Origin: Acanthosepion lycidas
Lineage: Eukaryota > Mollusca > Cephalopoda > Sepiida > Sepiidae
Reading direction: 5' to 3'
NCBI GenBank assembly: GCA_963932145.1
Contig: OZ010582.1
Location: forward strand, 21,047,163-21,111,162
Length of the DNA stretch: 64,000 nt
The first letter of the stretch is position 1, and every line of letters starts with the position of its first letter. The notes under the pieces were generated by a model. The model was not told the origin of the DNA and made no database searches. It saw only the letters and a program-made list of their open reading frames with translations. This document shows positions 22,432 to 32,830 of the stretch, in pieces. Position numbers and translations under genes: made by a program.

Positions 22432-23290
22432 TGACTCTACAAAAGCTACTGGTCCGAATAAAAAGTATCTTAACCCAGAGCTATCTCCAATACTGACAAT
22501 GCTTTTTTTTTAGTCTCTGCCTAAAACAGAAATGACTTCCAGGCCTATGGTAGATTTCAACTGTATACCCTGTTCACAAGAATGCTGGTAAGTGCCCATC
22601 CCCGTCAGCAAACCTTTTGGAGCTATCATCAAGAAAGTTGTTGACCACCTCGACAGAAACAAACCCCGGAGCGACAAACAGTTTTCGCCACTCAGGCTCC
22701 GATGTCTTAATTATCATTCATCATTATACATAAAACCAATGTGACGCTTAGTAATAAACACATCTCGACAGTGATCGCTTATCTCGAATGTCTTTGACAA
22801 TGTGTGGCATAGAGTGTTACGACAAATCACTCCAGCGAATGAATGTCTGGAAGAATGTTCTCAGTTATCAAGTCTTTTTTTTTATCAGATAGATCTATGA
22901 AGGTCGTCGTTAAGGGACAGTCCTCTGAAGTACATAAGACGAAAGATGTCGTCTTGTTTCATTCAATGTCTCTAAAGCCAAGGCGGTAACGTTTCATCAC
23001 CATCGTAAAGAGCCGAAATTTAATCCTGACCTGACAGACGCTTGTACTCATAATGAGGCTCATTGCCTCGAACGTTTGTTGTGACTCAAGATGATTCCAA
23101 ACTTCAGTGAAACTCGCATATTCGTACCATTGCTAAAGATGCTGCAATAATTGTCAGGCCATTTTATGGCCTCAGAAAATACATAAACTCCTATTACCAT
23201 GCTCTGTCTTTACAAGAATCATATCAGAACGAAAATGGAGTATTGTTGCCACATTCAAAACTAAAATGGGCGGCATCATCGTAGACTCGA
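22432..23290 (+). pseudogene. Decayed CR1/Jockey-like LINE ORF2
   Basis: Scattered frames spell the usual series: STKATGPNKKYLNPELSPIL (22438), VSKPFGAIIKKVVDHLDRNK (about 22605), a decayed KAFDNVWHRVL region (about 22780), AKDAAIIVRPFYGLRKYINS (23125) and an EYCCH-type motif (23240). Many stops and frameshifts. The thumb and 3' end are poorly kept. Gypsy RNase H sequence follows directly. Confidence 0.8.
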
Positions 23291-23339
23291 ATTCCGTGGA
23301 AAGTGGTTACAATTCACACTCAAGAAGGCAAAAAGTCAA

Positions 23340-23550
23340 AAGCTAGCAGTTGAGTAATTTATGCTGTTGTGTACTTCCGCCTTCACTTGTTCGGGCCGAA
23401 ATTCAGGGTAATAACAGACAATAAACCACTTTTAGACATCAAAAGCCATAAGTTAGCTGTGGCCTGAATAGAGCATGGATTGTCGCACGAGAATGAGTTA
23501 ATGTACCGCTCAGGAATGGATGAAAAGAAGCAGGCACACTGCCACATGTG
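23340..23550 (+). pseudogene. Ty3/Gypsy RNase H fragment
   Basis: The frame reads VIYAVVYFRLHLFGPKFRVI, then TDNKPLLDIKSHK and ENELMYRSGMDEK, matching the RNase H of Gypsy pol (TDHKPL and the YRPGKDN-type end). It has at least two stops. The related region at 46050 is longer. Confidence 0.8.
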
Positions 23551-23689
23551 ATGCACAAGCACAACAGCCGTATGTGTCTTACATAGATAGACATACGCGT
23601 GCAGATACACACGCTTCATCATAATCGTCCGCGCTGTTTCGACTTAAAGGAACATTGTAAATCATTATGATATCTTATTTTCATAAACA

Positions 23690-24048
23690 ACGTAAATAAC
23701 TCAGTAAATAAGTCAGTCCTCTCCAAAACTCCTTGTCCTGTGTTAACTTCCGCAGGCTTTCCAACCTATTCAAAGCTTTTACGGGGAATGATGGAATTTA
23801 ATTGACAGTTCTTTTAATGTCGGTGTTTAGCATGTATAGATATACTATGGTTTTTCGCGGTCTTTCACGAACTTTTATTTCATTGCTCTTCTCGAAATAA
23901 AGAAAATTTATGACAACGATCTTATTGTTTGAACCAAAAATAAAGACGCTCACAACTTGGCGTCTCATTTTTTAATTTCAAATAGAAAAAGCGAAATATT
24001 TTTTATTTTGCGTTATTATACAATAAATTTAAGTATTGTGAGCGAATA
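23690..24048 (+). repeat. Module A tRNA 5' flank
   Basis: About 360 bp immediately upstream of the tRNA is shared with 42245-42611 and 49555-49920 (TCAGTAAATAAGTCAGTCCT, CAAAGCTTTTACG, CGAAATAAAG), ending with the conserved AATAAAGACGCTCACAAC hairpin block and TTATTATACAA. The hairpin AGACGC (23944-23949) / GCGTCT (23960-23965) lies about 85 nt before the tRNA. Possible external promoter, as inferred from conservation. Confidence 0.85.
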
Positions 24049-24120
24049 GCCTCCGTGGCCCAATGGATAAGGCACCGGCCTCCTAAGCCGGGGATTGCGG
24101 GTTCGAGTCCCGCCGGAGGT
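24049..24120 (+). tRNA. tRNA-Arg (CCT), module A type
   Basis: A complete 72-nt cloverleaf with acceptor GCCTCCG/CGGAGGT, T-stem closed by G-C (CCCGC), anticodon CCT and intact A and B boxes. The discriminator position is T, unlike G in the array and A in module B. A T7 run about 8 nt downstream is a strong pol III terminator. Confidence 0.95.
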
Positions 24121-24208
24121 TAAATGTCTTTTTTTAACTTTACCTATTTTTTTTTTTTTTTAATTAAAATATTTAAATAATTTAAAATATTATTTAATTA
24201 TTTATATT

Positions 24209-24274
24209 ATAAATGTAAACCATACGTTGGATATTGAGGTATTCCTCAATATCCAACATATGGTTTACATTTAT
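24209..24274. repeat. Inverted duplication, 31-bp arms
   Basis: Arms 24209-24239 and 24244-24274 pair with one mismatch around a 4-nt loop (TATT). The module A paralogs at 42750 and 50040 have only the right arm context (CAACATATGGATTATAC), so the left arm is an inverted copy made in this segment. Confidence 0.92.
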
Positions 24275-24532
24275 CTATCAGATTGTAACATTCATAATAT
24301 GCTTGGAATTGTTTTATGTGATGTGTCTCTACGATACCTAAGGTTATTTCTATGTAGCTTTGCAGGTAACAAGAAATTAGGGAACTTTATTGATAATTCA
24401 CCTAAAATCACTTTAAAATTAAATGCTTTACAAATAAGTCTAATTTTGAGAATGTATTTTTTCTTTTTATCTTTAAATCCTTTCTTTGAGCATATCGGTT
24501 TAGGAAATATCATCCCAAATTGAAAGGAGTTA

Positions 24533-24627
24533 TTAGGTTGGTGCAAAAATAATGACGTAATAATGTCGTTTTTTGACGTTACGTCAAAAAACGACATTAT
24601 TACATCATTATTTTTGCACCAACCTAA
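24533..24627. mobile_element. Palindromic mariner-type MITE
   Basis: A 95-bp near-perfect palindrome (48-bp arms including flanks, one mismatch, one central base) starting TTAGGTTGGTGCAAAAATAA and ending with its complement. The end closely resembles the terminal repeats of mariner elements of the Hsmar1/MADE1 type (TTAGGTTGGTGCAAAAGTAA), from family knowledge. It lies at a TA. The paralogous sites at 43820 and 51115 (TTAATGCATAT) lack it. No coding capacity. Confidence 0.92.
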
Positions 24628-25074
24628 TGTATATTAGACATTTTCATATTTTTTCATGTTTTATCCTTTCAGGTTATGTTTTGATTTTCCGAAATTACAA
24701 GATAAGAAATGTGTGAGTAGGTGTTGTTCACAGCCTGTTCCGGGCTTCTGCTTTTGTTATGATCCTAGTCAGGATTCCCAACCTCCCCAGTTTGTTTTAG
24801 CCCGCCCTTTTCGTCTCTGCTAGTTCAGCTTTTGAATGTTCTAGTGCCTATGATTTTTTATCCTTTCCCTCTCCCTTGGCGGGTGAACCTCATGATTTGT
24901 TGGAAGGCAGAGTACAGCGGTCGCTCTTATCTGTGGGGCTGGAGGGGTCCTACTAGCATAATTCCTTCTTTTTCGGGGTTATCATCCCCACATCATAATA
25001 TGCTCCACTGTGTGTGTATCGAGCACTGGTTTTAAAAATAAATGCTAAAGAACTGTGGATTAAATCTGTTCTTA

Positions 25075-25077
<3 letters not shown>

Positions 25078-25106
<29 letters not shown>

Positions 25107-25107
25107 A
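25078..25107. repeat. (TA)n microsatellite
   Basis: About 15 uninterrupted TA units. Confidence 0.97.
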
Positions 25108-25514
25108 CGGAAAATTTACCAGTAAAAAAGAATTCTCTTATCACTACATTTGTACATAAACGCAGAACCTTAATCTTAAAATTTAAATTCAAACTCAGCG
25201 TTGCGACTGCACGTTCCAAAACAATAACACACATTTCTCATAGCATTTTTCGGATTACAACCTTGTTTTCCTTTGTCCACTTATTACTGAGAGTAAAAAC
25301 AAGAACACAATCTATTTCATACCTGAGGATGTCTGTAGGAACAGACGAAAGCTTGTAAAATAAAAAGATCTAATGCAACGGAAATTTATAAAACAGGATC
25401 TTTTCATTCATAAACAGATTCGGGGTTTTTGTATATTATTGAATTGTTCGCAAAGATGAATTTCTCGCCATTTAATGATTAATCTTTGTATTTGTTTTAT
25501 GTATGAATAATTCA

Positions 25515-25517
<3 letters not shown>

Positions 25518-25577
<60 letters not shown>
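25518..25577. repeat. (TA)n microsatellite
   Basis: About 30 uninterrupted TA units. Confidence 0.97.
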
Positions 25578-25580
<3 letters not shown>

Positions 25581-25599
25581 AAATTGTACATATTGGGAT

Positions 25600-26103
25600 T
25601 TTTTACTCATGGCGTGGTTTTTCGCCCAGTAGTTGCAAAGTGTGTGTGACGTGTTTTGATGTGTAGGGGAGCGCGTGTTGAAGGATGGGTTCTTGTAGGG
25701 AATGAGTGGTTGTGGATCTGATTTGGTGGGTGTAGGATGGCTAATGATGACCGGCCTTGAACAACTCCCCCTTTTTTCGGCCCTGTGCCACAATTACTGT
25801 ATAAGTAATAAAACTTAGACAAGCAACGTTTGACACTGTTTTTTATGAATGTTTGAACGGAAAAACGCAAAAATCTATTATTTAAGTGAAAGGTCAAGGA
25901 AAAAGAAGACACACTTCATCGATATTACGCGTTTTTCTTGAAATTTTCTTTTATTTCTTTGTTTTTTTTTATTTTCTACGCAAGCCAAGTTTTTATCTTT
26001 CACTTTTTTTTTATATTTCACCCCTGCCAACCCCTAACTCGTTTACATTTTGTTGCTCTACAAAAGACAAGATTAATTTTCTTTTACCCACCCTCCTGCG
26101 AAT
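25600..26103. other. No gene recognised
   Basis: Includes a block at about 25765-25825 (CTCCCCCTTTTTTCGGCCCT, GTGCCACAATTA) repeated at about 29862-29900, on the other side of the Tx1-like LINE. This could be a shared LINE 3' end or the flank of a repeated segment. The overlapping frames have no recognisable domain. Confidence 0.4.
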
Positions 26104-26588
26104 TTACCGTAATTCTCCATGTATAATACACCTTCATTCATAATACAAACACCTAAAATTGTGCTGAAAGTGTGGGAAAATGCTTCTACTCACGCATAAT
26201 ACGCAAACTTTGTTTGGCAATCAAACCCTATAAATTGTACCTCTCTAAATTTCATTACGGCCAACGTTTCCTACCTTATTTTTAAAAAATGGTTTTAAAC
26301 ATAGAATGATATTATTCCAATTTAGTTATGTTAATTCTTATTTTATTTTACATTTGTAAGTATTGTTATGTACATATGATTGCATTTGATATCCTTATGG
26401 GGTCGCAATCGACGAATGTTAGTGTCAAATTGTCATATCTTTGGGGTGAGTAGTCATTTCACAACTGAAATCGACTTGTGAAACAGCATTATTTTTAAGA
26501 TTTCTTGTAGCTGTGCATAATAGGCACCCCTAATTTTGCTTATTATTTTTTAGAATAAATGCGTATTATACATGGAGAATTACGGTAA
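26104..26588. mobile_element. Element with 26-bp perfect terminal inverted repeats
   Basis: 26104-26129 (TTACCGTAATTCTCCATGTA, then TAATAC) is exactly repeated in reverse complement at 26563-26588. The enclosed 433 bp has no coding frame. Size and structure suggest a MITE of unknown superfamily. No clear target duplication was identified (GAATT-like sequence borders both sides). Confidence 0.75.
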
Positions 26589-26739
26589 TTCGTTTTATTT
26601 TAGTATTGCTAGACTTTTCTTTTTAATTTAAAACGGCGTAAGACTTATTTATTTTCTCGGTGTGTCAAGGCGCCCATTTGTGTGAATTTGGGGCGAACTT
26701 TTTCATTCATATGAACGCTGTGGAGGTAACTTCAACACC

Positions 26740-27767
26740 ATGGCAGAAACTACTGAATCACCCTCGCCACCCGTGCAAACGGTCCCCTCTCCCCAAAATA
26801 AAATACTGCCTGGACCGAAAGTAGGACCAAAAAACACCCCAACTATTATGCACACTTACAAGAATGCCGAATATACGAGAGAAAACGAGTTCCTCAATAT
26901 ACCAGAGGCGCCGAACGCCTTTAATACCAGAACAATCTCCCTGCTGACCACTGATGTAAAAAGTCGGAAATTAATTGGGGTCAGCAGGAAAACAATGGAG
27001 GAGGCATTGAAAAACCTCAAGATTAGCCGCAAGATTTTGTCCAGGAGGTCGAATGCGCTGTAGGACATTTTGCAGGCGACCGAACAGGAGGTCAAGCAAT
27101 TGGCCGGCATCATTTGGGTGACAAAATCTGTCCGTCTACAGATGGAATATATGGGAGCCCGCAAGACAAAATTGACCGTGTATGGTGTGTTCGTAGATAT
27201 TTCAGAAGACTGGATGGGGGCCTTTTTTGCCCGGTACGGCAAAGTGGAAAACGTTTCGGCGACAGTCAGCAAGGCTGGCATCGCTACCGGGGACTTTGTC
27301 ATCCAGGTGACACTGACCCGGAAGAGTTTCTCTGAAATCCACAACGTCCTGGAAAAATAATGTCTGTGGTAGTGGAGGGCCGTCGTCCATATTGCTGGTC
27401 GTGTGGTGCCTCGGGACACATGTCAAAAGCGTGTACCAGCAAGAACGTATCGCCACGACCTAACCAAACAACAGTAGCAGCACCAGCAGAAGTGGTAGCA
27501 GCAGATAAGACCGGTAAGACCCACGGCAGTGTTTGGAAGGAGGTGATGAAGAGGGGACAGAATACAACAAACACCCACTTATCGCATCAGGATGTGCCAC
27601 CACCTCAACAACAAGAACATCAACCCAAGGAGCAGCCAGAGGAGGTGCAGCATCAACAACAAGAACTGCTGCAACAACAAGAACCGAAGCAACACCAGCA
27701 AAAACGAAAGTACCAACAACAAGAAAAGCAACACCAGCAGAAGCAGCAACAGAAGCAGCAAAAATAA
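26740..27767 (+). pseudogene. LINE ORF1 (Tx1-like) with zinc knuckle, broken
   Basis: The ORF starts at 26740 with a Pro-rich N-terminus. A stop (TAG, 27061) interrupts the frame at residue 108, after which the same frame continues to 27358 through an RNA-binding-like segment (TVYGVFVDISEDWMGAFFAR, then YGKVENVSATVSKAGIATGD). A frameshift near 27355 leads to a CCHC knuckle (CWSCGASGHMSKAC, about 27393-27434) and a Gln-rich tail made from CAA/CAG repeats. The order fits ORF1 of Tx1/L1-type LINEs: RNA-binding nucleoprotein. It precedes ORF2 fragments on the same strand. The clade is inferred. Confidence 0.75.
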
Positions 27768-27835
27768 CTACAGAAACAGCAGCAACAGCAAAAACAGAAA
27801 CAACAACAAAGCATCAGCAAAAACCATCAACAGCT
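27590..27835 (+). repeat. CAA/CAG-rich low-complexity tract
   Basis: An imperfect CAACAA/CAGCAA repeat at the 3' end of the LINE ORF1. It generates long open frames in several phases (poly-Gln, Asn/Ser-rich, Thr-rich). Only the Gln frame continues from the zinc-knuckle frame. Confidence 0.85.
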
Positions 27836-28514
27836 GGACGCAGACATGGAGACGGGGGAAATGCCGCCACCTCGGTCCTCAACTTTGAAGAGTGGGAGGG
27901 AGGAGGAAGAGGAGAAGAACCCAACCAAGAAGAAGAAACTAACTGGACGAAGGAGAGGGCCATGGACAAAGTGAGTTTCCAACCCATCTAGGGGTTACCA
28001 GCGGAAAAAAGAAAAAGAAATATTTCCCTGGAACAGAAGAAATCTTCGAGGTGGACAGACTGAACTTGGAGAAGGAAATCTCCACTCAGAAGTGCCCCAT
28101 TTTGGGTGCCCTATTTAAGATCGCCTCTGTCGACGGAAAGTCGGTGGAGGATCTCCGCATTTTCTCTAAAGCCCCATGTGTGATAACGTGTGTAAGTGAT
28201 GCGGGGAGGTATTCAAAAGTATGGTCGCACCTGTTCAATCAAAGGACGTCTTCCCAGACATCTGCGTGGGCGAGGTAGGATCCCTGGAATTGAAAAACTT
28301 CCAAGATCTTGTGCAGAGAGGATCCCGATAATGCGCCATCCCTTGCTATATAGGGCGTTGGAACTAACGTACCCCACGGACGGTTGACGTCGGAGATGGT
28401 CACAGGAAACCTAGTACAATCCATCGGGGTCCTCACTCATGCAAGTTCCCCCTAGTATGTGAATAGGGTATTTTCTGGGGGTTTTTTGGGGTTTTTTTTT
28501 TTCAGACTTAAATC
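27768..28514 (+). other. LINE ORF1 C-terminal remnants and inter-ORF region
   Basis: Several short frames (for example PVQSKDVFPDICVGEVGSLE near 28222-28281) look like decayed ORF1 C-terminus. A T-rich/G-rich stretch (28475-28505) precedes ORF2. Confidence 0.5.
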
Positions 28515-29765
28515 ATGTCTATCAAGATGGGCAGCTTGAATGCAAATGGCCTGAGGGATCGAGGTAAAGCTGCCCGCCTGTTTCGTGACCTCTTGTTGTA
28601 TGGTTTGCATGTTGCCGTGATCGAGGAGACGTACTTTGTTTGCAACGTCGATACTTGTCTGCTGTTTAACGACTTTGTCATCCTTCAGCATACGGAATCC
28701 GACTGGCCAGGGGAGTCTCCTTGCTGATTAAGTGTATCCTGGATGGATACAAGGGTGAACCTTGTCCGGTTGATCGTAGCCGATATTGCCGTGAAAGTCG
28801 TTCGTTCCGGATCGTTGCGGTCTATGCGCCCAACGACCAGGAGGAGGAGCGTGTCTCGTTTTTTTGTCAGTTTGGACAGTTCCTGGTGGATTTTCGCACC
28901 TACTCGTTGTAGGGGACTGTAATGCTGTCCTGGACCCCAAGTGCAGGGAGCTAGCGTGAGGTTGGGTGATCGTAGCTTGGTTGATCTGGTCGGCGAGTTT
29001 GGTCTCGTCGATATATACCGGATCGATCACCCCGGGGGAGGGGATATCTAGATGTACACATATAGTTGGCCGTCTACCCAGGTATCCAGATACCAGGATA
29101 GAATGTTAGTCTAGAAGGTTAGACTCTAGGAATGGCTGGACACTAGAAGCTCAGTCAGTCTTTGATGGACAGGCGGGACTTCCGGCAACAGCTGATTAGC
29201 GTAGTGCAGCGGGAACTAGTGGGGGCGGTTATCAGGAATAGGTGGTGGGAAAGGCTTAAGGATAGGATTAGGTCCTTCATCACCGAATACAGCCAGCGGC
29301 TCGCACTAGATAAGGCTAACAAGGTGAATGCTCTTAAGAATAGTCTTTCCTGGGCGGCGGCCGTGGGGGAGTGCCTAGAAATAGATCTAGCTGGGAAGGC
29401 TTTGCGGCGCGCTGTTACCGGAGTCAGGTTGTTAAGCATAAGTTAAACAAGATGTCTGACGAAGCCGCGAATATGTGAGCAGAATAGCGCAAGGAAGAGA
29501 TCCGTCGAGATGGCGATCGTTACATTTGGGAGGTCGATACCTTGGAGAGGCGTACTCTGAGGTCGGCCGATGGCATCTGCAGGCGTTTCGGCGGCAATTC
29601 GAGAGCCGGTTTACCAGGGAGCCTGGTCTCTGTGACAAAGAGTTTCGCAACTATTTGGCTGACTTTCCCCGGCTTTCGCAGATTGAAGCGGCTAGCTGCG
29701 AAGTTGAGATCACGCGCGACATTGAGGTATTTTGCGTGCATGTAGCCGCGAATGGTGACCGATAG
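28515..29765 (+). pseudogene. LINE ORF2: APE-type endonuclease and start of reverse transcriptase, broken
   Basis: The ORF2 start reads IKMGSLNANGLRDRGKAARL, then VAVIEETYF, the N-terminal motifs of an apurinic-type endonuclease. After frameshifts come GVSLLIKCILDGYKG (28710), FRIVAVYAPNDQEEERVSFF (28799) and GDCNAVLDPK (about 28915). A linker with WWERLKDRIRSFI follows (29247), then the region just before the reverse transcriptase core (CDKEFRNYLADFPRLSQIEA, 29631-29690, then EVEITRD). The copy stops at about 29765, before the catalytic palm. Typical order of Tx1/L1-like ORF2. Dead by frameshift and truncation. Confidence 0.8.
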
Positions 29766-29929
29766 ATTCTCATGGTGAATGAGTAAATTGTAATGAATGA
29801 ATAGATCGTGAATCTGAGTAGCAAGGTATAGGATAGTTAGTGTCAACCAAACTTGACGCATCTCCCCCTTTTTTCGACCTTGTGCCACAATTAATGTATT
29901 CAACGAGTAATAAAAGGTAAACAAGGAGT

Positions 29930-30054
29930 TTGCACATCTAGTCACTTGATGAGAAATAAAGACGCTCACTACTGGACGTCTATTTCTGCATTTCAAATAG
30001 AAAAATCGAAATATTACGTTATTATACAACACATTTAATTATTGTGTTCGAATA
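29930..30054 (+). repeat. Module A tRNA 5' flank (short copy)
   Basis: GATGAGAAATAAAGACGCTC, TACTGGACGTCTATTT, CATTTCAAATAGAAAAATCG, ACGTTATTATACAACA precede the tRNA relic. The hairpin arms are AGACG / CGTCT. It lies directly right of the Tx1-like LINE remnant. Confidence 0.85.
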
Positions 30055-30108
30055 GCTTCCGTGGCCCAATGGATAAGGCACCGGCCTCCTAAGCTGGGGG
30101 TTGCCGAC
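30055..30108 (+). pseudogene. tRNA-Arg(CCT) truncated after the anticodon arm
   Basis: It begins GCTTCCGTGGCCCAATGGAT and keeps the anticodon arm (CCGGC-CTCCTAA-GCTGG), but after GGGTTGCCGAC the T-arm and acceptor 3' strand are replaced by a T-run. The B box is gone, so it is not a functional pol III gene. Confidence 0.92.
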
Positions 30109-30499
30109 ATTTTTTTTTTTTTTTGTTTTTCATATTTGAGGATTTGTATGATTTAATGGCTTATATACCATGCACAACATATAGATTAATGTTTTTAAAT
30201 TAATTCCGGTAAAACCGGTGAGTCTATCAAATTGTAACTTGAATTTGATTATTGCATAGAGGCTTTTGAATTCGATTATTGCATAGAGGTTTTGTTTTAG
30301 ATATAGGAATGTCTTTATACTATTCTGTGCCTCAAGGAGGCACGTTTATTTCTAGGTAGCTTTACAATTACCTGAGAATAAATCCTGTAAAATCACTTAC
30401 AAATTTAATGCCTTACGAATTTGGACAAGTCTAATGTTGGGAGTGATATTTTTTTTAATTTTCCAACCGTCATCTTCGAGCGATATTTATAGATATATA
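30109..30499. repeat. Module A 3' flank, left part
   Basis: The continuation is paralogous to 43545-43790: GTCTATCAAATTGTAACTTG, TTTATTTCTAGGTAGCTTTA, CTTCGAGCGATATTTA. A 28-bp block (TTGAATTTGATTATTGCATA, then GAGGCTTT) is tandemly duplicated at about 30238-30294. The homology is interrupted by the Tc1/mariner insertion and resumes at 31744. Confidence 0.8.
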
Positions 30500-31743
30500 C
30501 AGGGTGCGGCTGGTATTTAGGGACAGATTTTATGGATTAGTAAAAAGCTTGCTGAACAAATGAATATAATTATATTTGATTACAAACAAGTAAACATGAA
30601 ATTTAGCTCTTATTTAATTTTATTCAATAAAACCACCACTAGCACCAATAACTGCCTCTACACGAGGTCGAAATCGGCTGCAAACTTTGATTAATTGGTC
30701 CTTATTTATATCAGACATTACTCGAACTATTGCAGCTTTAAGAGAGTCTTTGGTGTTATGACGCTGTTTATTAACCTCCTTCTCAACAACGCTCCGCACA
30801 TGATAGTCTAGTGGATTGAGATCTGGAGAGTTAGAAGGCAAAATGTTGCGTGTGATGTGGTCGTACAAAAGTCAGCCATCTATTCTTGTGTTCGTAGAGC
30901 CTTGTGGGATGGAGCCGAGTATTGCTGGAATATGTAAGGCCTGCCGTTGCATATGTGGTCAATCCAGGGCTTGAAAACTGTTTCTAGAACCTCAATGCAA
31001 GCCGCAGCATTTACTCTAAGACCTTGTGGAAAAAATGTGGTAGCATAACATGTCCTTCATTGCTAACAACACCCAATACCATAACACTTGATGGAAATTT
31101 TGTGTGCATCACTCTTGGCACCTTAGAAGGATCTGAAAAAAGCCATCTGTCATTTCTTCTGTTAAGTTTTTGATGTTGATCAACATTTTTCTCATCTGAG
31201 AAAAACCAAATCACACCAGCTTCTGAAGGATTTTTAAGTTTATTTAAACGTCTTTTGGATCTGTTTAAACGGTTTTCTTTTGTTTTTTCAAACATATTTT
31301 AACCTCTCTTCATCACGTAGGACTTGTATCGAATGTCTTCCTGAACATTCATCTGACTGTTTTTTCAGACACATGCAGCTTTTTGGCAATTGACCTCGGT
31401 TTCATCAATCTTCTGCTTGAATTCCTGAATAAATTCGGATGTTCTCACTTTATCAAAACGTGCAGAATGTCTTTTACATTTTGATACAGACATTGGGGAA
31501 CTGTCAGCGTCTTCTAACTATTTTCGTATCTTGTGGACAAACGATCTTGCAACTCTGAGGAAACGTGCAATATCCAAATCGCTATGATCAACTTTTGATG
31601 CTACAATCACAGCATGCCTTTTCATTTCATTTGTTATCATAAGGTTTGCCATTCTTGATTTCTGAAAAATAAAAGCATTAGAAGTTAGTGGGAAGCAGTA
31701 TTAATCTTAAATCTGTATGTCCTCAAATACCAGCCGCACCCTG
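30500..31743 (-). mobile_element. Tc1/mariner element, full length, flanked by TA
   Basis: Terminal repeats CAGGGTGCGGCTGGTATTT at 30500 and, reversed, ending at 31743 are identical over 19 bp, with weaker similarity inward. Both sides are bordered by TA (30498-30499, 31744-31745), the standard Tc1/mariner target. The element is 1244 bp and holds one minus-strand transposase relic. The paralogous module at 43780 has no element at this point. Confidence 0.93.
30620..31652 (-). pseudogene. Inactive Tc1/mariner transposase
   Basis: Minus-strand reading from ATG at 31652: an N-terminal helix-turn-helix (DHSDLDIARFLRVARSFVHK), then a stop at K*LEDAD, a basic linker, WFFSDEKNVDQHQKLNRRND (first catalytic Asp), and a region where the expected second Asp before APSH is Tyr (QQYSAPSH). 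A stop and a frameshift follow, then the last catalytic region NSPDLNPLDY and a C-terminus ending in GGFIE. About 340 codons, normal for the superfamily. Dead through at least two stops, one frameshift and loss of a catalytic Asp. Confidence 0.88.
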
Positions 31744-32440
31744 TATATATATAGATAGATATATTAGGAAATTTCATTTCAAATTGAAAGAGTTCACGTA
31801 TATTAGACATTTTCTTCTTCTTTCAATGGCTTATCCTTTCAGATTATCTTTTGATTTTCCGGAACCATGAAGACAAACCAATGAAGAAGAAACTGTTGCA
31901 GGAACGGAAGTTATTCATTTTATGCTTCGTAATACATTTGTCCCGCAAACAATACGTGGCCGACTCATGCGAGTCCAGGTAAAAATAAGGATAAAGCATG
32001 AAATTCAAACAAAAAACATTTGATAAATTTATTAAAACAGACATGTTACAGAAGGATAAATGTGAGAAACAAACTTAAAGCTATGAAGTGTTCAAAATAT
32101 AGTTCATTATGTGTCTCTGACATATTTAGGTGCCTCGTGTCTATCGGTGCAAGAAATAAACGTGTTTTGTTGCTTCACAAGTCAAAGGAGAAAAAGAACA
32201 AGGCTTTCAAATTCCATGCCATCTGTGATTATCGTCAGCTGCGGTAATTCAATATCTCGCCGCCGGAGTTTATCGTCCACGTTAATCCAACAAAACAAGG
32301 AAAAAAAAAAAAACAAATATAGAAGCCGCCAAAAAGTTACAGACAGCAATACATTAAATGGCTTGGCTGCCCCCCTTTTGTAGAAATGGACTCAGTCCAA
32401 TGACATAGGCAAAAAATATAGATTATAGATATGGCGGCCA
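31744..32440. repeat. Module A 3' flank, right part
   Basis: After the Tc1 insertion the shared sequence continues: TATCCTTTCAGATTATCTTT, GATTTTCCGGAACCATGAAG, GAACGGAAGTTATTCATTTT, GTGTCTATCGGTGCAAGAAA, matching 42945-43500 and 50245-50800. The short frames here (31844-32383) are not conserved in the paralogs and are not called. Confidence 0.8.
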
Positions 32441-32739
32441 TTGTGTATTTACCATGATTAATCACCGTTTCCGGCTGAGGTAGGTGGCAAATTGAAACGA
32501 TTTATTTCCCACTTATTCAATATCTGACGCACAGTAATTGGTAGCCACAGATTTGTTATCAATCCATATTTGTTTTGTTTTTTCTCTACTTCTTTTTTCA
32601 GGCACCATACCCTTAAGTGAGCCTTGCATTGCGATCAAATAGCTTTAAGGATTTGCTACAAATTGTATTGAAGGATGGAAGCAAATCAGTTACATTTCTA
32701 AGAGTGCTTACTTTTAATTTGTCGATCAGCAAGTTATCT

Positions 32740-32830
32740 GTGATGTGCTTATCATATAGTTTGTTAAAAATGTGATGTGCTTATCATATAATTTGCTAAA
32801 AATGTGCTTATCATATGGTTTGTTAAAAAA
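32740..32830. repeat. Three tandem copies of a ~32-bp unit
   Basis: GTGATGTGCTTATCATATAG, then TTTGTTAAAAAT recurs as GTGATGTGCTTATCATATAA and as GTGCTTATCATATGG. Confidence 0.85.

Larger units (their letters stand above)
24121..24720. repeat. Module A 3' flank
   Basis: Non-coding sequence shared with 30109-32440, 42684-44030 and 49980-51280: GTTATTTCTATGTAGCTTTG, TTTAGGAAATATCATCCCAA, ATCCTTTCAGGTTATGTTTT, GATTTTCCGAAATTACA. Here it carries an inverted duplication and a palindromic MITE, listed separately. The long frames on both strands (24227-24597) come from these palindromes and are not genes. Confidence 0.85.
24721..25599. other. Spacer with (TA)n tracts, no gene
   Basis: No supportable gene. 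The frames here are driven by (TA)n at 25078-25107 and 25518-25577 (runs of Tyr-Ile). The rest is unassigned. Confidence 0.5.

Noticed and set aside
24227..24597. 98- and 101-codon frames on opposite strands
   Set aside because: They overlap the inverted duplication and the palindromic MITE. The two strands read the same palindromes.
25014..25793. Tyr/Ile-repeat proteins around 25.0-25.8 kb and at 44.1-44.4 kb
   Set aside because: They are translations of (TA)n microsatellites.
27533..27991. Thr/Ala-rich and Asn/Ser-rich frames at 27.5-27.9 kb
   Set aside because: They are other phases of the CAA/CAG repeat in the LINE ORF1. Only the Gln phase is continuous with the zinc knuckle.
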